This document shows, piece by piece, positions 33,940 to 43,277 of a DNA stretch of 64,000 nt. Positions within the stretch are counted from its first letter, which is position 1. Every line of letters starts with the position of its first letter. Below the pieces are notes generated by a model, which saw nothing but the letters and a program-made list of their open reading frames with translations, was not told the DNA's origin and did no database searches. A program made the position numbers and the translations under genes. Origin of the DNA: an uncultured Bacteroidales bacterium. GTDB taxonomy: Bacteria; Bacteroidota; Bacteroidia; Bacteroidales; F082. The stretch is from contig CAMYXP010000007.1 of the NCBI GenBank assembly GCA_947303085.1, forward strand, positions 62,001 through 126,000, read 5' to 3'.

Positions 33940-33999
33940 ATCAGTCTGGAAGAAAGCTTCGCATTAATCCAAGGCCTGATTTATTGTCGTTTGACTTTT
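33926..33999. terminator. Convergent terminator region between the exosortase and ClC genes
   Basis: GTCAAAC (33926-33932) pairs with GTTTGAC (33989-33995), followed by T5. An inner stem AAATCAG/CTGATTT (33938-33944 with 33976-33982) and a small GAAG/CTTC hairpin lie inside. It is placed at the end of two convergent genes. Confidence 0.5.
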
Positions 34000-34002
34000 T
34001 CG

Positions 34003-35796
34003 TTATTCTGCAGATATTTCTTTCAGCATCGCCTGATAAGTAGTAAAGACATTGGCGCGCGAGATGTAGCCGAGATATTTACCGTCGTCGATAATCGGGA
34101 TGTTGTATTTGTGCGACTCTTCGAATTTCTTCACCACACTCTCCATCGACTCTTCCGGATTTATGATATAATCGGGATATACCATGATTTTCTCGATAGA
34201 AGTGTTGTAGATGCTCGTGTCGAACATATATTTTCGCACGTCGTCAAAGAGGATATGCCCTTTGAACTCACCGTTTTCGGTCACCACCGGAAAGATGTTG
34301 CGCGACGATGCCGCTATGATTGGAATCAGATCGCCCAAGGTTTGATCAGGACGTATGCTGATGAAGTTTGTCTCGATCAAGTGATTGGTAGTCATCATGC
34401 TAAGGATGGTCTCGTCCTTGTTGAACGACACCTTCACGCCTTTTTCAGCTATGCTGCGGGTGTAAATTGATTCCTTGAAAAAGATTCGGTTGATGGCAAG
34501 CGAAAGTGCCGCCACAATCATCAGCGGAACCATCAGCGAATATCCGTTTGTTATCTCCGCGATGAGGAAGATGCCTGTCAGAGGGGCATGAAGCATAGCT
34601 GCCACGAGACCGCTCATTCCCACGAGGGCAAATTTCGAAACATCAAGGTTGCCTATACCTAAATTATTGATAATCAAGGCATAAACCATGCCCGTCATAG
34701 CACCGAGGAACAATGCCGGAGCGAAAGTGCCTCCCACACCGCCTGCAGCGAATGTCAACGAGGTGGCAAACGCCTTGCATAAGATTATCACCACGAAAAT
34801 CAGAATCACAATCCAGATGTTGTCGGAGAACGGTTCGAAAATCGTGTTGAACAGAATCATATCCGACTTGCCGTTCAGTGCCGCGTTGATGGTTTCGTAA
34901 CCCTCGCCGTACAGCGACGGGAACAAGAAAATAAGCACACCTAGTCCCAAAGCCGCGATCACGAAGCGTTTCCAAGGGTTTTCAATCTTGCGGAACTTCT
35001 TGTCGACATCGAAATAAACCTTCATGAAATAAGCCGACACGAGTCCGACCACTATACCTAAACCCACGTAATACAATGAGTTAGACGGGATAAACGACTC
35101 AGCGATAGTGATATCGTATTCGAGAGCTCTGCCAAGCAGATAATAAGAGGTGAGGATAGCCACGAAGGCCGAGATGATAATCGGAACGAGCGCCGTCATG
35201 GAGATGTCGATCATGAAGACCTCCATCGCGAACACCACGCCGGTGATAGGAGCCTGGAAGATTGCTGCGAGAGCCGAGGCACCTCCCATGCCTATCAACA
35301 CGTTGATTTGCTTTTGGTTAAGTCGCAGAAGCTGTCCGATGTTGGAGCCTATTGAGCCGCCTGTCGACACCGACGGGCCTTCCAATCCGACCGAACCGCC
35401 GAAGCCAACCGTGAGCGCGCTGGTGATGATTGACGAGAAGGTGGTGTAGGGCTGCACTATGCCTTTGTTGCGCGACAAAGCATACAAAAGTCCGGGGATT
35501 CCATGCCCCACCTCGCGCTTGATAATAAATCGTATCACTATGATTGTCAATAAGATACCTATTGCAGGTAAGATAAAGAACATCAAATCTAAATTTCTGT
35601 CGAGCGTCCTGATGTAGAAAAACAGGTCGCGGATTGAGTGGGTGAAGAATTTTATCAAAACAGCGGCGAGACCGGCTAAAAATCCTGTCGGGATAGCCAA
35701 AATCATCATGAACTGCCGGTCGGACAAATGAGCTAACCGCCACCTGTTCAATGACTTAAAAAAATATCTCGCTCGTGTCTTTAACTTTAATCTCAT
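34003..35796 (-). CDS. ClC-family chloride channel/antiporter with CBS domains
   Basis: A 597-residue protein. The ClC membrane core has GHGIPGLLYAL, GSVGLEGPSVSTGG with the gating glutamate, and GGVGGTFAPALFLG. A C-terminal pair of CBS domains starts at about residue 460, the first including TLGDLIPIIAASSRNIFPVV and the second EESHKYNIPIIDDGKYLGYI. The gene is monocistronic and diverges from xth. A CAAAAATA on the plus strand (35801-35808) gives a TATTTTTG box almost touching the start, so the message may have a very short leader or start at a later ATG. Confidence 0.92.
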   Translation of the reverse strand: MRLKLKTRARYFFKSLNRWRLAHLSDRQFMMILAIPTGFLAGLAAVLIKFFTHSIRDLFFYIRTLDRNLDLMFFILPAIGILLTIIVIRFIIKREVGHGIPGLLYALSRNKGIVQPYTTFSSIITSALTVGFGGSVGLEGPSVSTGGSIGSNIGQLLRLNQKQINVLIGMGGASALAAIFQAPITGVVFAMEVFMIDISMTALVPIIISAFVAILTSYYLLGRALEYDITIAESFIPSNSLYYVGLGIVVGLVSAYFMKVYFDVDKKFRKIENPWKRFVIAALGLGVLIFLFPSLYGEGYETINAALNGKSDMILFNTIFEPFSDNIWIVILIFVVIILCKAFATSLTFAAGGVGGTFAPALFLGAMTGMVYALIINNLGIGNLDVSKFALVGMSGLVAAMLHAPLTGIFLIAEITNGYSLMVPLMIVAALSLAINRIFFKESIYTRSIAEKGVKVSFNKDETILSMMTTNHLIETNFISIRPDQTLGDLIPIIAASSRNIFPVVTENGEFKGHILFDDVRKYMFDTSIYNTSIEKIMVYPDYIINPEESMESVVKKFEESHKYNIPIIDDGKYLGYISRANVFTTYQAMLKEISAE

Positions 35797-35853
35797 GTCG
35801 CAAAAATAAAAAATGAATTTTTATATTGAATGTTTTTTTTCAAAAATTTTGAT

Positions 35854-35861
35854 TATTTTTG
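35854..35861 (+). promoter_or_regulatory. Promoter -7 box TATTTTTG before xth
   Basis: TATTTTTG lies 17 nt before the ATG at 35879; a clear TTG element is not seen at 19-20 nt upstream. Confidence 0.4.
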
Positions 35862-35878
35862 CATTGTGAATTAATGGA

Positions 35879-36640
35879 ATGAGAATTATCAGCTATAACG
35901 TAAACGGAATTCGGGCGGCGATCTCGAAAGGATTGCTCGAGTGGCTTGACACGGTCTCGCCTGATGTCGTGTGTTTCCAAGAGCTTAAGGCGACACCCGA
36001 CCAGATTCCTGTTATGGAGATAGAGGCGATGGGTTATCACAGCTATTGGTTCCCAGCTCAGAAAAAAGGCTACAGCGGAGTTGGAATTCTCACAAAAAAA
36101 GAACCCGACAGCGTAGTTTTTGGCATGAACAACAAAAAATATGACGACGAAGGACGATTTTTGAGAGCCGATTTCGGCGATTTGTCGGTTGTGAGCGTGT
36201 ATCATCCTTCAGGCACCACGGGTGAGGAACGTCAGGATTTCAAGATGGAATGGCTCGACTTCTTCAGAAAATACGTCAACGAGCTGAGGAAAACGCGTCC
36301 GAACCTAGTACTTTCGGGCGATTACAACATCTGCCACGAGGCCATCGACATCCACGACCCTGTCAGAAACGCCACAAGCTCAGGATTTTTGCCGGAGGAA
36401 CGCCAGTGGTTTACCGATTTTTTAAGCGACGGCTATATCGACAGCTTCCGTCATCTCTGCAAAGAGCCAAACCATTATTCATGGTGGAGCTACAGAGCCA
36501 ATGCAAGAGCCAACAACAAAGGCTGGCGCATTGATTATCATATAGTTACTGATTCGTTAAAGGATCAATTATCAGGAGCGGCGATACTTCCAGAAGCAAA
36601 ACACTCCGACCATTGCCCAATTTTAGTTGAAATAAAATAA
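35879..36640 (+). CDS. xth: Exodeoxyribonuclease III
   Basis: A 253-residue AP endonuclease/3' exonuclease: MRIISYNVNGIRAAI at the N terminus, CFQELKATPDQIP with the metal-binding glutamate, LSGDYNICHEAIDIHDP, and HSDHCPILVEI at the C terminus. It repairs abasic sites in DNA. It is the first of a rightward cluster with the VanX-like gene (10 nt later) and mnmA. Confidence 0.94.
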   Translation: MRIISYNVNGIRAAISKGLLEWLDTVSPDVVCFQELKATPDQIPVMEIEAMGYHSYWFPAQKKGYSGVGILTKKEPDSVVFGMNNKKYDDEGRFLRADFGDLSVVSVYHPSGTTGEERQDFKMEWLDFFRKYVNELRKTRPNLVLSGDYNICHEAIDIHDPVRNATSSGFLPEERQWFTDFLSDGYIDSFRHLCKEPNHYSWWSYRANARANNKGWRIDYHIVTDSLKDQLSGAAILPEAKHSDHCPILVEIK

Positions 36641-36650
36641 AGTTTAAAAT

Positions 36651-37529
36651 ATGTTAGATCAATTAATCACTTGGTTTGAAAAACACAAACAATTCTTCAT
36701 CGACAATATCCCGAATTTCATTATCGGAGCGGTGGTTCTCATCATCTTGATTTGGGTTATTTGGTATTTCAAATCAAAGAGAAGAAGAAGACACTTCAGA
36801 TTCCATTGGCATCACTTCACATACGCCATCGGCTTGAGAAAAATCATGTCGAGACGTTATGTCGGCAAGGTTCACGTACACGAATGCTTCGACCCGCTCG
36901 TCGACTTTTTGCCTCACCGTCATATCATTTTCAATAAAGAGACACTCGAAGAGCCTATCCTTGTGAGAAAAGAGGTGCTTTTCAAGCTTTACAGAATCGC
37001 CGATCGACTTCCAGAGGGCGTCAACCTCAAGATTTACAAGGTTTTCCTTTCGAGAATCAAGATGAACGAGGCTTTTGAGGCAGCCATCGCCAAGGTCACC
37101 AAAGACAAGCCGGGCATTGGCCGTCATGAGGCTATCGTACTTGCGAAATACAAGAGCGACGACCCGAAGGGCAGCTTGGGCGGACACGAGACAGGCGGCG
37201 CCGTCGACGTGGCGTTGTGCGACGACAATGGCGTTGACTTCAACTACGGCACCAAGTTCCACGAATACAACGACTCCACATTCACCTACAGCAGCCATAT
37301 CACCAAGGAACAGAGGAAAAACCGCAAGAATCTTGTCAAACTCATGAAGAAACAAGACTTCGTCAACTTCCCTGGCGAGTGGTGGCATTTCTCCTACGGC
37401 GACCGCATGTGGGCGGCCTACAAAGGCAAGCGCGACGGCGGTATCTACGGCTCGGCAGAGACGGAGATGGGCGGCAAATACGGCTTCACCATCCCTGTCA
37501 ACAGAACCATCTACGAGAGACGTAAATAA
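36651..37529 (+). CDS. Membrane-anchored VanX-like D-Ala-D-Ala dipeptidase (M15 family)
   Basis: A 292-residue protein with one N-terminal membrane segment (NFIIGAVVLIILIWVIWYF) followed by RRRRH, so the catalytic part may stay on the cytoplasmic side by the positive-inside rule. The M15 zinc motif is present as GGHETGGAVDVAL, with the later EWWHFSYGD providing Glu and His. VanX-type enzymes split D-Ala-D-Ala for peptidoglycan turnover. A membrane anchor is unusual for this family. Its stop overlaps the ATG of mnmA (TAATG). Confidence 0.82.
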   Translation: MLDQLITWFEKHKQFFIDNIPNFIIGAVVLIILIWVIWYFKSKRRRRHFRFHWHHFTYAIGLRKIMSRRYVGKVHVHECFDPLVDFLPHRHIIFNKETLEEPILVRKEVLFKLYRIADRLPEGVNLKIYKVFLSRIKMNEAFEAAIAKVTKDKPGIGRHEAIVLAKYKSDDPKGSLGGHETGGAVDVALCDDNGVDFNYGTKFHEYNDSTFTYSSHITKEQRKNRKNLVKLMKKQDFVNFPGEWWHFSYGDRMWAAYKGKRDGGIYGSAETEMGGKYGFTIPVNRTIYERRK

Positions 37530-38590
37530 TGGAGATAGCAGCGTTGGTTTCGGGCGGTGTCGACAGCTCCGTGATAGTGCCTCTCCTCAAGGAGCAAGGC
37601 TTTGACCCTCATATCTTTTACATCAAGATAGGCCTCGAAGGCAAGGAAGACCTCATGGACTGCCCTGCCGAGGAAGATATTGAGATCACGACGTTCATCG
37701 CACAAAAATACGGCTGCAAATTCGACATCATCGACCTTCAGAAAGAATACTACGACCGCGTGGCGCGCTACACCATGGACTCGGTACGAAAGGGGCTCAC
37801 ACCAAACCCCGACGTGATGTGCAACCGATTCATCAAGTTCGGAGCTTTCGAAGAAAAGGCCGGCTATCAGTTCGACCGCATCGCCACGGGACATTACGCT
37901 CAGCAATGGATTGACGATCAGGGAGTTGCGTGGCTTGGCACAGCAGTCGACACCTTCAAGGACCAGACCGATTTCTTGGCAAGGATAACGTATGCTCAGC
38001 TAAAAAAAGCGATGTTTCCTGTTGGAGGTATCCCGAAAAGCGAGGTGCGTCAACTAGCCGAGAAATATGGTTTGCCAAGTGCGCAACGTCATGATTCTCA
38101 AGGTATTTGCTTCCTTGGAAAAATCAACTACAACGACTATATCCGTGAATACGTAGGCGAAAAAGAAGGCGACATCATTGAACTTGAGACAGGCAAGAAG
38201 CTTGGCAAGCACAAAGGATTCTGGTTCCACACCATCGGACAGCGCAAGGGCTTAGGACTAGGCGGCGGTCCCTGGTTTGTGGTGAAGAAAGACACTGAGC
38301 AGAACATTGTCTACGTGTCGCAAGGCTACGACCCCGAGGCACAATACACCAACAAGATTGAACTCGTCGACGTGCAGGCGATGAATCCCGTCATCAAATT
38401 CAATGAGGGTGAGAAAATTCGCTATAAAATCCGTCATCAACCTGAGTTCCGAACAGGAACGCTCAGCATTACAGAAAAAGGCTTGCTCATCAACTCTGAC
38501 GTGATGATTTCGGGCGTCGCGAGCGGACAGTTCGGCACGATTTATCACGCTACGGAGCCTGTGGTGCTGGGGAGCGGGGTTATTGAATAG
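37529..38590 (+). CDS. mnmA: tRNA-specific 2-thiouridylase
   Basis: A 353-residue PP-loop ATPase: ALVSGGVDSSVIVPLL (ATP loop), NPDVMCNRFIKFGAF with the first catalytic cysteine, GICFLGKINY with the second, then a C-terminal beta-barrel. It thiolates U34 of Lys, Glu and Gln tRNAs. The start overlaps the VanX-like stop; the 3' end overlaps the convergent TIR gene by 11 nt. Confidence 0.9.
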   Translation: MEIAALVSGGVDSSVIVPLLKEQGFDPHIFYIKIGLEGKEDLMDCPAEEDIEITTFIAQKYGCKFDIIDLQKEYYDRVARYTMDSVRKGLTPNPDVMCNRFIKFGAFEEKAGYQFDRIATGHYAQQWIDDQGVAWLGTAVDTFKDQTDFLARITYAQLKKAMFPVGGIPKSEVRQLAEKYGLPSAQRHDSQGICFLGKINYNDYIREYVGEKEGDIIELETGKKLGKHKGFWFHTIGQRKGLGLGGGPWFVVKKDTEQNIVYVSQGYDPEAQYTNKIELVDVQAMNPVIKFNEGEKIRYKIRHQPEFRTGTLSITEKGLLINSDVMISGVASGQFGTIYHATEPVVLGSGVIE

Positions 38591-39710
38591 AGATGATATC
38601 CGACTCGCCGCAAGGCATCACGATGGCCGGAGTGCTCAACTGGAACGTTGCATTCAATTGATACTTTTGCTTTTGCGATTCAAGAGGCATAAACACGGAT
38701 ACATAGCCTTCTTCGTTTGACACAGCCTCGACGCCATCAATTTTAATCACGGCATTGGCAACAAATTCCTCTTTTTTCGGATTCCAGACAAAGAAATGAA
38801 CGTCGCCGTAGACTTTTGGGTTGCGGCTGATGTCTAGAACAACTTTTTTCGACAAATTTAGAACCGTGTCGACAGCGAGAAAATCGCGACACGAAATAGT
38901 GAACTGTGCCTGTTTTTTCAAGAAACGGTGCGGGATGTTGGTGAAAACCACAGGCGAGTCAATGGTTCGGATAGTGTCGGTCTTCATCTCGTTGTCGAGA
39001 ATCATAGTAATTACCGCGTTTTGCAACGGAGGCAGGTTTTCGTTGTGTACGGATGCCTCGTTAAGGCTGATTTTCACATCCACAGGCTGGTTTTTCGTCC
39101 AAACGACGAGCAACGATGCCAAAATCAGCAACCCGGCGAATGTCCCAGCCGTTATTTTTGTGATGAGCTGGCGTTTGTGTCGGCCCCAAATCGAGTCGAA
39201 CTCCACGCCGAGCAATTTAGAGATGAGCTGAACGTAGGCGCGTTCGCGGTTGAGCCATGGCTGACGGTAAATTTTCTCGTTAATGTTGGCGCCTAGTATC
39301 TCGGGCAATCCAAGTTTGTTGATTATCGGGTTGAAGCATTCTTGTTTTGGATCAATGCTATGTGGCGATCCTTCAACAATAAAAAAATGAATATCTTTAG
39401 TGCGTCCGAGGCTGTGAAAAAACTCTATTTCTTTGCCAACCCATTCTGATTGGGCCGAATATGGCGAGCAGATAACTATAAGATGCCGTGACGAGCGCAG
39501 GCGTTCTTGCAGCTCCTCGCTGAGACCTCCCGGCTGAATGTCGGTTGGAGCAAAAAACACTGGTTTTATTGGATTGCGCGGCAATTTGTGTTCACTGCAC
39601 AGCGTAGCCGGCAAACGATAACGTTCCAGTTTCTTTTGCAGTCGCTTACCCCACTCGATGTCATGAGATGAGTAGGAAATAAAGGCAAAATATTTAAAAG
39701 CTTCGGACAT
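38580..39710 (-). CDS. Membrane-anchored TIR-domain protein
   Basis: A 376-residue protein. Residues 1-140 are a TIR domain: KYFAFISYSSHD at the start and SPYSAQSEWVGKE with Glu94 at the position of the NADase catalytic glutamate. One membrane segment follows at about 184-205 (ITAGTFAGLLILASLLVVW), then a beta-rich C-terminal region with two carboxypeptidase-regulatory-like segments (NAVITMILDNEM; NAVIKIDGVEAVSNEEGYV) probably in the periplasm. It is the last gene of an AAA-TPR-TIR operon, 5 nt after the TPR gene. Role inferred: signalling or NAD-cleaving effector. Confidence 0.8.
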   Translation of the reverse strand: MSEAFKYFAFISYSSHDIEWGKRLQKKLERYRLPATLCSEHKLPRNPIKPVFFAPTDIQPGGLSEELQERLRSSRHLIVICSPYSAQSEWVGKEIEFFHSLGRTKDIHFFIVEGSPHSIDPKQECFNPIINKLGLPEILGANINEKIYRQPWLNRERAYVQLISKLLGVEFDSIWGRHKRQLITKITAGTFAGLLILASLLVVWTKNQPVDVKISLNEASVHNENLPPLQNAVITMILDNEMKTDTIRTIDSPVVFTNIPHRFLKKQAQFTISCRDFLAVDTVLNLSKKVVLDISRNPKVYGDVHFFVWNPKKEEFVANAVIKIDGVEAVSNEEGYVSVFMPLESQKQKYQLNATFQLSTPAIVMPCGESDIISIQ

Positions 39711-39715
39711 GACGG

Positions 39716-41911
39716 TTATTTCTTTTTGGATTCTTTGAGTTTGGCTTGGACTTCTTCTAATCTGTTTTTAACTTTAATCGTTTGTGGATTATCTTCACCT
39801 AAAATCGATTTGTATATTGTCAAATTTTTTTGATAGTACTCATCTGCTTTCTGTAAATTACCTGTTGTGTAATATATTCCTCCTATATTTCCATATGTAC
39901 CAGCAACATCTAAGTTATTGGGGCCTAATAGTTTCAATCTTACATCCAATGCCATATTATAATATTCCAAGGCCTTTTCGTAATCTCCACTAGTCTCAAC
40001 CATTACGCCTAAGTTATTATAACAAGTCGCTGTGCTAGAATGTTCGTATCCAAATAATCCTAAATAAATGTCAAGAGCCATAGCATTATATTCTACAGCT
40101 TTGTCAATATTCCCCATTTTAAAATAAATCGCCGCTAAATTACTATATGAAGTTGCAATATCTTCATGTTCGTTTTTATATATTGCTTTACGTATTTCAA
40201 GCGACTTTATTGTATATTCCAATGCCATGTCTAAATTTCCCATATAGATATACACAATTGCGATATTGTTATAGAACGTAGCTATGTTTTGATGTTGTTC
40301 TCCTATGATATTTTTATATATACCAACAGCTTTTTTCATGTATTCCAATGCTGTAGACAGGTCTCTCATTTTGAGATAAACATATCCTATATTATTATAT
40401 GACTGTGCAATATCAGGATGTTCCTCTCCTAATATCTTTTCACGTATTTCTATTGCCTTATTATTAAACTCTATTGCCAAGTCAAATTTATTCAAATTGT
40501 CATACACATATGCTATATTACTATATGATACAGCCATCTCTAAAAGCTTACTATCTCCATAATTCTCTTGTATGTGTAAAGTCTTTAAATAAAAATCTAA
40601 TGCTTTATTATAATCATTCAAATAACAATAAACACTTCCAAGATTATTATAAGTACTTGTATATCTGATACTATCTTCTATATGATTTTGAATCAATATA
40701 TTCAATGCCTTTGAATGGTATTCCAAAGATTTATCATACATACCCATATCACAATATACAGTCCCCAAATTATTATAATAACTTACGATATTATTATTGG
40801 GATCTGAAACATTTTTAAGATTATCTATCGCTAATTCATAATATTCTTTTGCATTTTGCAAATCTCCTAAATGATGATAAACATGCCCTATATTATTATT
40901 GACAGAAGCCAATTGTTCATAATTTTTTATGTTTTGCAAATTAATGTTATGCAAACTTGATGTATAATAGTTTAAAGCCAAATCATAGTCTGCAAGATAA
41001 AGACGAACAAAGGTTGCTACATCGTTCATCCATTCCACTTTCGTAGTATCCAACTTCACCCTTTCCTCCAAATAATACGCCGCCGAATCGTTCTTGTGCT
41101 CCAATTTGTATATCTCAAACAAGTCGTAATAGTCTTTCGCCAGATCGTCGAGTTTCTTTTGGGCCGCCAACTCGCTCTTCTCCAATTTCCTGCTTCTCTT
41201 TGTTATCTCCTCTCGCTCCTTGGCGTTCGCCTCCAGGTGCCTCTTCAAGTCCTCGGCACGCTCCGTCAAGTCTCCCTTCGACATTATCATATTCTTGGCC
41301 TTCAACAAATCGCCGCTCAATATATATGACTTTATCTGAAGCTCAAACTCGCTCAACTGGTCAAAATCCATCTTCGAATACCTGTCAACCATCTCCTCTA
41401 CAAGCTTTTGACTCTCGTTCTGCATGTCAACTATCTCCTGAAGTCTTTTATAGTATTCCTCCTCGGTTATCTTGTTCTCCTTCTTCAGTTGTTTAACCTC
41501 GGCGCGAAGTTTGGTTATCATTGCGTTCTGGGCTTCGTTTATCTTCCTGAAGTTGTCCATTCGTTCTTCTATCTGCTGATCCTTGGTTTCTAGAGCTATC
41601 ACAAGCTTGTTTTTCGAATAACTATATTGCTTGGATAACAAGTCTGGGTCAATGAGAACATAACCGTTTTTGGAAACGCTCTCAAGATAATATGTCTGGT
41701 CTGGCATCGGGAACGAAAAATCGCCTCTCTTGTCGCTCATCACCTCGTTGCGGTCTTTAACTTTGACAACAACTTCGCTTAAAGGTGTGCCTGGCATAAG
41801 TTTGCCTTCATTGTCAAGACGACCTTTGGTCTTGACGTAGCCCTTCTGGGTTTGCGCAAAGCAGGCAGTTGCAAAAAATAATGTTAGCGCAACAAATAGC
41901 AGTTTTTTCAT
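39716..41911 (-). CDS. Exported TPR-repeat protein
   Basis: A 731-residue protein with a signal peptide (MKKLLFVALTLFFATACFAQ) and an N-terminal carboxypeptidase-regulatory-like beta domain (LSEVVVKVKDRNEVM...GDFSFPM). A charged coiled-coil stretch follows at about residues 105-260, then ten or more tetratricopeptide repeats of the 42-residue kinesin-light-chain type (for example ATCYNNLGVMVETSGDYEKA). The repeat part is very AT-rich. It is probably a periplasmic scaffold. It lies 22 nt after the AAA gene and 5 nt before the TIR gene. Confidence 0.85.
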   Translation of the reverse strand: MKKLLFVALTLFFATACFAQTQKGYVKTKGRLDNEGKLMPGTPLSEVVVKVKDRNEVMSDKRGDFSFPMPDQTYYLESVSKNGYVLIDPDLLSKQYSYSKNKLVIALETKDQQIEERMDNFRKINEAQNAMITKLRAEVKQLKKENKITEEEYYKRLQEIVDMQNESQKLVEEMVDRYSKMDFDQLSEFELQIKSYILSGDLLKAKNMIMSKGDLTERAEDLKRHLEANAKEREEITKRSRKLEKSELAAQKKLDDLAKDYYDLFEIYKLEHKNDSAAYYLEERVKLDTTKVEWMNDVATFVRLYLADYDLALNYYTSSLHNINLQNIKNYEQLASVNNNIGHVYHHLGDLQNAKEYYELAIDNLKNVSDPNNNIVSYYNNLGTVYCDMGMYDKSLEYHSKALNILIQNHIEDSIRYTSTYNNLGSVYCYLNDYNKALDFYLKTLHIQENYGDSKLLEMAVSYSNIAYVYDNLNKFDLAIEFNNKAIEIREKILGEEHPDIAQSYNNIGYVYLKMRDLSTALEYMKKAVGIYKNIIGEQHQNIATFYNNIAIVYIYMGNLDMALEYTIKSLEIRKAIYKNEHEDIATSYSNLAAIYFKMGNIDKAVEYNAMALDIYLGLFGYEHSSTATCYNNLGVMVETSGDYEKALEYYNMALDVRLKLLGPNNLDVAGTYGNIGGIYYTTGNLQKADEYYQKNLTIYKSILGEDNPQTIKVKNRLEEVQAKLKESKKK

Positions 41912-41933
41912 AGTAGTTAGTTTTATGATAAGT

Positions 41934-43055
41934 TTAGAATTCTTTTTGTATCCATATTCCCATAATTGGGTCAGATAACTTTATCTCTTTGTTTTCTTCA
42001 AAAACCAACTCCTTGTCAATCAACGATTTGCGAACTATAGCAATGTTCGCCGACGAGTTGAGTTTATAGGATTCAATAATATTGGCCGATGAAAACCCCG
42101 AATGCACTCCATCGGCGACAGCTCGCAAGAAATTCATCTGATAAGCGGTCAGGTTCTCTGTCTTGCTTTCGAACACATCGCGACATTGGTCAACAAGCTC
42201 ATTCAACGCGTCGGTTAGTATATCGTCACTAACCACTCCTTCTGTTCGCTGAAAAACATACCACGACAGTTGCTGCACATACGACGAGTTGCCGTCAACC
42301 TTCCCGACAATCCATTCAGCCTGTTCGCCAGTGATAGATTTATCAGCCGCCTTGAATTTATCTGTAATATATTTCACCCAATACTCTATCGGGATTCTTT
42401 GCAAATAAATGATGTCACCAAATTTATAAAAAGGTTTTGACGTGTCGTCGAAAAGCGATTCCATCATGTGCATTTTGCTTCCGAACAGACAATATGATGC
42501 CATCTCATGATGCTGCCAAATCGAGCGAAGTTGTGTTTGAAACTGAAGAGAATCCTGAAACCTTCCTATTTGCTGAAACTCATCGATGCAAACCATCACT
42601 CGAATGTTTTTCTTTTTTGCAATCTTTTCGGGCAATTGCAGCAAATCTTCCATTGAGTTCTCCTTTTGTTTGAATTGCAACTTGAACGACATCTCACCCG
42701 ACATGTCCGCAGACGCATCAACTCCAAAGCTTAAACGGCTCAAAAATGCCTTGGCATTATCAAACCACTCTTCCATTTTGTTGGAAGTCTGCGTAAGAAC
42801 CGCCGAGGCATATCGCTCACAAAAATCATCGGCGCAACGACATTGATGAACATCAACATACACTATTTTCAAATCATCACCCTCAACTATGGTCTTTGCT
42901 TTCTTCACCAACGATGTCTTACCCCATCTGCGCGGAGACATAATGAAGGTATTCACTCCATATTTAAAGTTCGACACCAGTTTTTCTGTCTCTTTTTCTC
43001 TATCTGTAAAAGCGTCGCCGCTCACTGTTTTACCAAATACAAAAGGCGTTCTCAT
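41934..43055 (-). CDS. AAA ATPase (archaeal-ATPase-like)
   Basis: A 373-residue cytosolic ATPase. Walker A is SPRRWGKTSLV (residues 40-50), Walker B RVMVCIDEFQQIG with Asp158-Glu159, followed by a winged-helix-like C terminus. This matches the DUF-type archaeal ATPases seen in bacterial conflict and regulatory loci, a branch related to STAND proteins. The start TTTTGAGA-ATG is 49 nt downstream of a good promoter (43104-43133). It is the first gene of the AAA-TPR-TIR operon. Confidence 0.85.
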   Translation of the reverse strand: MRTPFVFGKTVSGDAFTDREKETEKLVSNFKYGVNTFIMSPRRWGKTSLVKKAKTIVEGDDLKIVYVDVHQCRCADDFCERYASAVLTQTSNKMEEWFDNAKAFLSRLSFGVDASADMSGEMSFKLQFKQKENSMEDLLQLPEKIAKKKNIRVMVCIDEFQQIGRFQDSLQFQTQLRSIWQHHEMASYCLFGSKMHMMESLFDDTSKPFYKFGDIIYLQRIPIEYWVKYITDKFKAADKSITGEQAEWIVGKVDGNSSYVQQLSWYVFQRTEGVVSDDILTDALNELVDQCRDVFESKTENLTAYQMNFLRAVADGVHSGFSSANIIESYKLNSSANIAIVRKSLIDKELVFEENKEIKLSDPIMGIWIQKEF

Positions 43056-43277
43056 TTTGTAATAATTTTATTACTAAGTTGATTATTACTAATAAATTTA
43101 TTGCAAAAATACACATTATTTTATTACACACAACTATTTTGAAAATTTTATTTTTATTCTCCGAGTTTTTGTTCTACCTCAGAGATTTTGTCTTTTATAT
43201 ATATGGTTTTATCATAATCCGATTCGTATTTTTCTGATTATATTATTTTCATATTTTGCAAAACTACTAATTATTAT
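43056..43277. other. Spacer with promoter and a short coding-like tail
   Basis: Besides the promoter, the minus strand at about 43155-43235 reads as about 25 sense codons (YDKTIYIKDKISEVEQKLGE then stop) without a usable start, perhaps the end of a decayed small gene. Otherwise it is AT-rich with nothing else recognised. Confidence 0.3.
43104..43133 (-). promoter_or_regulatory. Promoter for the AAA-TPR-TIR operon
   Basis: On the minus strand TTG (plus 43131-43133), 19 nt, then TATTTTTG (plus 43104-43111): an exact TTG-N19-TAnnTTTG match, 49 nt before the AAA start codon. Confidence 0.7.

Noticed and set aside
43155-43235. Coding-like tail ISEVEQKLGE before the WG gene
   Set aside because: No start codon in frame (a stop precedes it), so it is noted only as a possible remnant.
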